Source: Geojedonia sp051814705 (GTDB lineage: Bacteria > Bacteroidota > Bacteroidia > Flavobacteriales > Flavobacteriaceae). Taken from it: a DNA stretch of 64,000 nucleotides. A program made the position numbers and the translations under genes. Every line of letters begins with the position of its first letter. Positions within the stretch are counted from its first letter, which is position 1. This document shows, in pieces, positions 59,989 through 64,000 of the stretch. Location: contig JBPWQW010000001.1 in the NCBI GenBank assembly GCA_051814705.1, forward strand, positions 1,364,001 through 1,428,000. Reading direction: 5' to 3'. Under the pieces are notes generated by a model. That model was not told the origin of the DNA and searched no databases. It worked only from the letters and a program-made list of their open reading frames with translations.

Positions 59989-61152
59989 ATGTCAAAAATA
60001 TTAGTTATAGAAGACGAAGCCTCTATTCGACGGGTATTGGTTAAAATACTTTCTGAAGAAAACAATGCCTATCACGTTGAAGAAGCCGAAGATGGTCTAA
60101 TAGGAATCGAAAAAATTAGAAAAGAGGATTACGATTTGGTGCTTTGTGATATTAAAATGCCAAAAATGGACGGAGTTGAAGTTTTGGAGGCCGTTAAAAA
60201 AATAAAGCCTGAAATTCCCATTGTCATGATTTCTGGTCATGGCGATTTGGATACCGCCGTCAATACCATGCGCATGGGTGCCTTTGATTATATTTCAAAA
60301 CCACCGGATTTAAACCGTTTACTCCATACCGTTCGAATTGCTTTAGACAGAAAAGAGCTTGTCGTAGAGAACAAAATGCTCAAAAAGAAAGTGAGCAAAA
60401 ATTATGAGATGATTGGGGAGAGCAAAGCCATTTCCAAGATCAAAGATATGATTGAAAAAGTGTCGGCTACAGATGCTCGGGTGCTTATTACCGGACCAAA
60501 CGGAACAGGTAAAGAGCTTGTCGCGCATTGGTTGCATCAAAAGAGCGAGCGTGCCAATGGCCCCTTAATTGAGGTAAATTGTGCTGCTATCCCTTCAGAA
60601 TTGATTGAAAGCGAATTATTTGGCCATATTAAAGGTGCTTTTACCAGTGCCATAAAGGATCGTGCAGGAAAATTTGAGGCCGCCAATGGAGGTACTATTT
60701 TTCTTGACGAAGTAGGGGATATGAGTTTGTCTGCCCAAGCTAAAGTATTAAGGGCCTTGCAAGAAAATAAAATTCAACGGGTGGGTAATGACAAAGACAT
60801 AAAAGTAGATGTAAGGGTGATTGCTGCAACCAATAAAGACCTCAAAAAGGAAATAGAGGAGAACCGCTTTCGTGAAGATTTGTACCATCGTTTAGCTGTA
60901 ATTTTGATTCCAGTACCTGCATTAAATGACCGTCGTGAGGATATCCCTTTACTCATTGATTATTTTACCAGCAAAATAGCCGAAGAACACGGCACTGCAA
61001 AAAAAACGTTTTCTATTAAAGCCATTAAATTACTTCAAGAATACGACTGGACAGGAAACATTAGGGAACTCCGCAATGTCGTAGAGCGGCTGATTATTTT
61101 GGGTGAAAAAGAAGTGAGCGAGAACGATGTCAAGTTGTTTGCTGCTAAATAA
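59989..61152 (+). CDS. Sigma-54-dependent response regulator lacking a DNA-binding domain
   Basis: 387 aa. A receiver domain (1-120) has the acidic pocket EDE and phospho-acceptor Asp54 (LCDIKMPKMDG). The AAA+ sigma-54 interaction domain (about 140-375) has Walker A GPNGTGKEL, the sigma-54 contact loop as GAFTSA instead of GAFTGA, FLDEVGDM and the arginine-finger region. The protein ends right after the AAA+ domain (NVVERLIILGEKEVSENDVK), with no Fis-type helix-turn-helix. It may act from solution or through a partner. No sensor kinase is adjacent. Confidence 0.93.
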   Translation: MSKILVIEDEASIRRVLVKILSEENNAYHVEEAEDGLIGIEKIRKEDYDLVLCDIKMPKMDGVEVLEAVKKIKPEIPIVMISGHGDLDTAVNTMRMGAFDYISKPPDLNRLLHTVRIALDRKELVVENKMLKKKVSKNYEMIGESKAISKIKDMIEKVSATDARVLITGPNGTGKELVAHWLHQKSERANGPLIEVNCAAIPSELIESELFGHIKGAFTSAIKDRAGKFEAANGGTIFLDEVGDMSLSAQAKVLRALQENKIQRVGNDKDIKVDVRVIAATNKDLKKEIEENRFREDLYHRLAVILIPVPALNDRREDIPLLIDYFTSKIAEEHGTAKKTFSIKAIKLLQEYDWTGNIRELRNVVERLIILGEKEVSENDVKLFAAK

Positions 61153-61185
61153 AAACAACATAAAGTAAGAAAATTTAAGTTTGCC

Positions 61186-61214
61186 ATTCTGCCCCGAGTA
61201 CTCGAGGTCAGAAT
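61186..61214. repeat. Solo REP-like palindrome
   Basis: ATTCTG...CAGAAT arms enclose the inner palindrome CGAGTACTCG and are followed by CCC. It belongs to the GTCATTCTG-type repeat group and lies in the 173-base gap after the sigma-54 activator gene. Confidence 0.65.
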
Positions 61215-61325
61215 CCCTTTGAATAGCTGTAAAAAAAGTTCAAAAATTTTGAAAGCGCTGTGTGTTTTTAGATAACCTTCAGTTTTTGGCTATATTTATT
61301 AAATGAACATTTTAAAATTGATCTC

Positions 61326-62204
61326 ATGAAAAGTGTACCGATTAAAACCTTTAAAGTTATGGATCCTATTCAAGTAGGGCAGCTTAAAACACGTTTCGAT
61401 TTAGGGGCTTCAAAAGAGGATATCGAAGACAACATGGTAAAGGTTAGAAAAAAGCTGGGCAAATTACAGAATACGATGTACGCTCATGGTCAGTACGCGG
61501 TTTTAGTCTGTTTGCAGGGTATGGACACCTCCGGAAAGGATAGCTTAATCCGTGAAGTTTTCAAAGATTTCAATACTCAAGGGATTGTTGTAAACAGCTT
61601 TAAAACCCCAACCGATTTGGAGCTTCGTCATGATTATTTGTGGAGGCACTATATGGCCTTACCACCCAGTGGTAAATTTGGTGTTTTCAATCGTACACAT
61701 TATGAAAATGTGTTGGTCACTAGAGTACATCCCGAATATATTTTGAATGAACATATTCCAACAGTTAAGTCTATTGAAGATATTGACGAAAACTTTTGGA
61801 ACCAACGCTTTGAACAGATCAATAATTTTGAAAAACACATTTCCGAAAACGGCACCATTATTTTTAAATTCTTTTTAAACCTTTCAAAAAAGGAACAGAA
61901 AAACAGATTGCTTCGCCGTTTGGTTAAACAAGAAAAAAACTGGAAGTTTTCGCCAGACGATATTAAGGAACGGGAGCTCTGGGATACCTATCAACACTGT
62001 TACGTAGAGGCTATAAATAACACCTCAACCGATATTGCGCCATGGTATATAATTCCTGCAGATGACAAAGCTACAGCGCGATACCTTGTGGCTCGAGTTT
62101 TATACGACACCTTAAAAACGTTTACCGATATTAAAGAACCAGAGTTGGATGACGAAATTAAGACCAATTTAGACTTGTACAAGCGCAAGTTAGAAAGCGA
62201 ATAA
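61326..62204 (+). CDS. ppk2: Polyphosphate kinase 2 family protein
   Basis: 292 aa, one PPK2 domain. Walker A is LQGMDTSGKDSLIREVF, the lid is WRHYMALPPSGKFGVFNRTHYENVL, and the second acidic motif lies in RVHPEYIL. The length and single domain suit the class III or class I PPK2 that phosphorylates nucleoside mono- or diphosphates with polyphosphate. It lies 173 bases after the sigma-54 activator gene across a REP element, so it is probably a separate unit. Confidence 0.9.
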   Translation: MKSVPIKTFKVMDPIQVGQLKTRFDLGASKEDIEDNMVKVRKKLGKLQNTMYAHGQYAVLVCLQGMDTSGKDSLIREVFKDFNTQGIVVNSFKTPTDLELRHDYLWRHYMALPPSGKFGVFNRTHYENVLVTRVHPEYILNEHIPTVKSIEDIDENFWNQRFEQINNFEKHISENGTIIFKFFLNLSKKEQKNRLLRRLVKQEKNWKFSPDDIKERELWDTYQHCYVEAINNTSTDIAPWYIIPADDKATARYLVARVLYDTLKTFTDIKEPELDDEIKTNLDLYKRKLESE

Positions 62205-62295
62205 ATGGTATCAGCCATCTTTTTTAAGTTTTTTTTTAGAAAGCATGTCTGTTTTAAATAGTACTTTTAAATTTTAAAATAAAATCCATCATTTT

Positions 62296-63681
62296 ATGAA
62301 GCAACTTTTCATTCTTTTAAGTCTTTTTGTATCCTTAACTATCTCGGCACAAACGGATGCCGAAGTCCTAAATAAAATATATAAAACATCATTGACCAAT
62401 GGGAATAGTTACCAGTGGTTGGATTATTTATCCAATCAAATAGGCGGTCGCCTTTCGGGGTCTTTAAATGCCGAACGTGCAGTAGAATACACTAAAGCAG
62501 AGTTAGATAAATTAGGCTTGGATAAAGTGTGGTTGCAGCCGGTAATGGTGCCTCGTTGGGTGCGAGGAGCGCCAGAATACGCCTATATAGAAACCGGTTT
62601 AGGAAAAACCACTACCGTTAACATTTGCGCTTTGGGCAGTTCAGTAGCAACTCCTGGAGGTGGTATTAAGGCAAACATTATTGAAGTTAAGGGGATTGAA
62701 GACTTGGCAGCTCTGGGAAGAGCACAGATTGAAGGTAAAATTGTGTTTTTTAATCGACCCATGCAGGCTGACTTGATCAGCACCTTTGAAGCTTATGGAG
62801 GTTGTGTTGATCAGCGGGTTTGGGGCGCAAAAGAAGCTAGCAAATATGGGGCTGTGGGCGTTATTGTACGTTCCATGAATTTACGCTTGGACGATTTTCC
62901 ACACACTGGAACCATGAGCTATGGAGATTTACCCATCACACAACGTATTCCTGCGGCAGCTATCAGTACCAACGATGCCGAACTGTTGAGTGGAATGTTG
63001 TCTCTTGACAAAAGCCTTAAGTTTTTCTTTCGACAAAATTGCCAGCAATTAAGCGAAGTACAGTCTTATAATGTGATTGGACAAATTACTGGAAGTGAAT
63101 TTCCCAATGAGTATATCGTGGTTGGTGGACATTTGGATTCTTGGGATTTGGGAGATGGTTCACATGACGACGGTGCGGGTTGCGTACAGTCTATGGATGT
63201 ATTAAGACTTTTAAAAGACATTGGAATAAAACCCAAACGGAGTATTAGAGTCGTGTTATTTATGAATGAAGAAAATGGTTTGCGAGGTGGTACTAAATAT
63301 GCCGAAGTGGCCAAACAAAAAGGCGAGAACCATATTTTTGCGTTGGAAAGCGATTCCGGTGGATTCAGCCCAAGAGGGTTTAGTTTTGATTGCAGTGACG
63401 AGATCTTTAATCAAGTATTGGAATGGAAGCCCTTATTTAAACCCTATTTGATTCATTATTTTGAAAAAGGCGGGAGTGGTGCCGATATTGGACCACTTAA
63501 GGGTAATGCCAATGTTTTGGCAGGATTACGTCCAGATTCCCAACGTTATTTTGATTACCATCATACCAGCATTGATACTTTTGATGCCATTAATAAACGC
63601 GAATTGGAACTCGGTGCAGCTACGATGGCTTCATTGGTCTATTTGTTTGATAAGTATGGCATCTCAAACGATAATCATTAA
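62296..63681 (+). CDS. M28 family zinc peptidase, secreted
   Basis: 461 aa with a signal peptide (MKQLFILLSLFVSLTISAQ). A PA-like insert (about 120-240) precedes the M28 catalytic domain: GGHLDSWDLGDGSHDDGAG (His and Asp zinc ligands), MNEENGLRGG (catalytic Glu-Glu) and ALESDSGGFSPRG (Asp). It is most like carboxypeptidase Q-type exo-peptidases and should act in the periplasm or outside. It is followed 6 bases later by the DinB-like gene. Confidence 0.93.
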   Translation: MKQLFILLSLFVSLTISAQTDAEVLNKIYKTSLTNGNSYQWLDYLSNQIGGRLSGSLNAERAVEYTKAELDKLGLDKVWLQPVMVPRWVRGAPEYAYIETGLGKTTTVNICALGSSVATPGGGIKANIIEVKGIEDLAALGRAQIEGKIVFFNRPMQADLISTFEAYGGCVDQRVWGAKEASKYGAVGVIVRSMNLRLDDFPHTGTMSYGDLPITQRIPAAAISTNDAELLSGMLSLDKSLKFFFRQNCQQLSEVQSYNVIGQITGSEFPNEYIVVGGHLDSWDLGDGSHDDGAGCVQSMDVLRLLKDIGIKPKRSIRVVLFMNEENGLRGGTKYAEVAKQKGENHIFALESDSGGFSPRGFSFDCSDEIFNQVLEWKPLFKPYLIHYFEKGGSGADIGPLKGNANVLAGLRPDSQRYFDYHHTSIDTFDAINKRELELGAATMASLVYLFDKYGISNDNH

Positions 63682-63687
63682 CATAAA

Positions 63688-64000
63688 ATGAAAACCTTTA
63701 TAGCCTTTTGCTTCGTCTTTTCAGGGATTGCTTTATATGCTCAAGACCCTGCTGAAGCACCATTGCCCTATTATGAAATCCCAGATTATCCTGAAACTTT
63801 TACAGCAGGAACAGTTGCCGCTCGAATGGTGGACGGCTTGGGGTTTAGATATTACTGGGCAACCGAAGGCTTAAGGAATGAAGATTTGGAATATCAGTCA
63901 AATGCAGAAGCGCGAACTTCAGCTGAAACGGTTGACCATATTTTAGATTTATCGTATACCATTGTCAATTCAACTTTAAAACAAGCTAATACCAAGAATG
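63688..64000 (+). CDS. Secreted DinB-like protein (partial)
   Basis: The first 104 codons are visible; the gene continues past the window. A signal peptide (MKTFIAFCFVFSGIALYAQ) is followed by FTAGTVAARMVDGLGFRYYWATEG, then ARTSAETVDHILDLSYTIVN. The arrangement 'VARMVDGLGFRYYWATEGL' with a later ETxDHxxxL helix resembles DinB-superfamily four-helix proteins, in which those His residues can bind metal. It is probably co-transcribed with the M28 peptidase gene. The function is unknown. Confidence 0.75.
   Translation, partial: MKTFIAFCFVFSGIALYAQDPAEAPLPYYEIPDYPETFTAGTVAARMVDGLGFRYYWATEGLRNEDLEYQSNAEARTSAETVDHILDLSYTIVNSTLKQANTKN

Overview
The window is A+T-rich DNA from a member of the family Flavobacteriaceae (Bacteroidota). 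The evidence is a type IX secretion type-B sorting domain next to PorP/SprF, a GSII/GSIII glutamine synthetase pair, B12-dependent ribonucleotide reductase, fused isobutyryl-CoA mutase, several DUF families typical of flavobacteria, and many promoters that fit the Bacteroidota TAnnTTTG -7 box. No rRNA or tRNA gene was recognised. Most of the window is ordinary chromosome.

Layout. 1-3.2 kb: the end of a gliding/adhesion-type protein, PorP/SprF and an OmpA-type lipid- or wall-anchored partner. 3.2-6.6 kb: a 50-residue protein, a secreted protein, a CaCA antiporter and GSII. 6.7-16.5 kb: GSIII, purM, nrdJ, prfA, pyrF, two small paralogous proteins and a secreted protein. 16.5-24.5 kb: a PfkB kinase, a DUF4197 lipoprotein, a PqqB-like MBL protein, purU, icmF and an orphan protein. 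24.5-32.7 kb: a complete type II-C CRISPR-Cas locus. 33-39 kb: three tandem TolB_N/TPR membrane proteins, the first fused to a class III cyclase. 39-52 kb: an Lrp regulator, an amidohydrolase, an MFS-YpdA-VOC-DJ-1 operon behind a leader peptide and attenuator, crcB, ilvE, mnmD and a repeat tract. 52-55 kb: a TIGR01777 protein and two A+T-rich accessory genes. 55-64 kb: grpE-dnaJ, a NatAB-like ABC exporter, MscS, a sigma-54 activator, PPK2, an M28 peptidase and the start of a DinB-like gene.

The CRISPR locus holds a tracrRNA on the minus strand just upstream of a compact Cas9 (1123 aa), a GIY-YIG gene bracketed by inverted palindromic repeats, 28 repeats with 27 spacers, a REP-associated transposase carrying an internal 219-bp duplication, and convergent cas2 and cas1. 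No csn2 or cas4 is present.

Two themes fall outside standard annotation. First, small palindromic REP-like elements are scattered between genes and also lie in frame inside IcmF and a DJ-1 lipoprotein, where they encode nearly the same peptide core; another REP family lies inside the transposase gene itself. Second, the MFS operon begins with a 24-residue leader ORF, a terminator hairpin and a segment able to pair with the terminator arm, which is the architecture of transcription attenuation.
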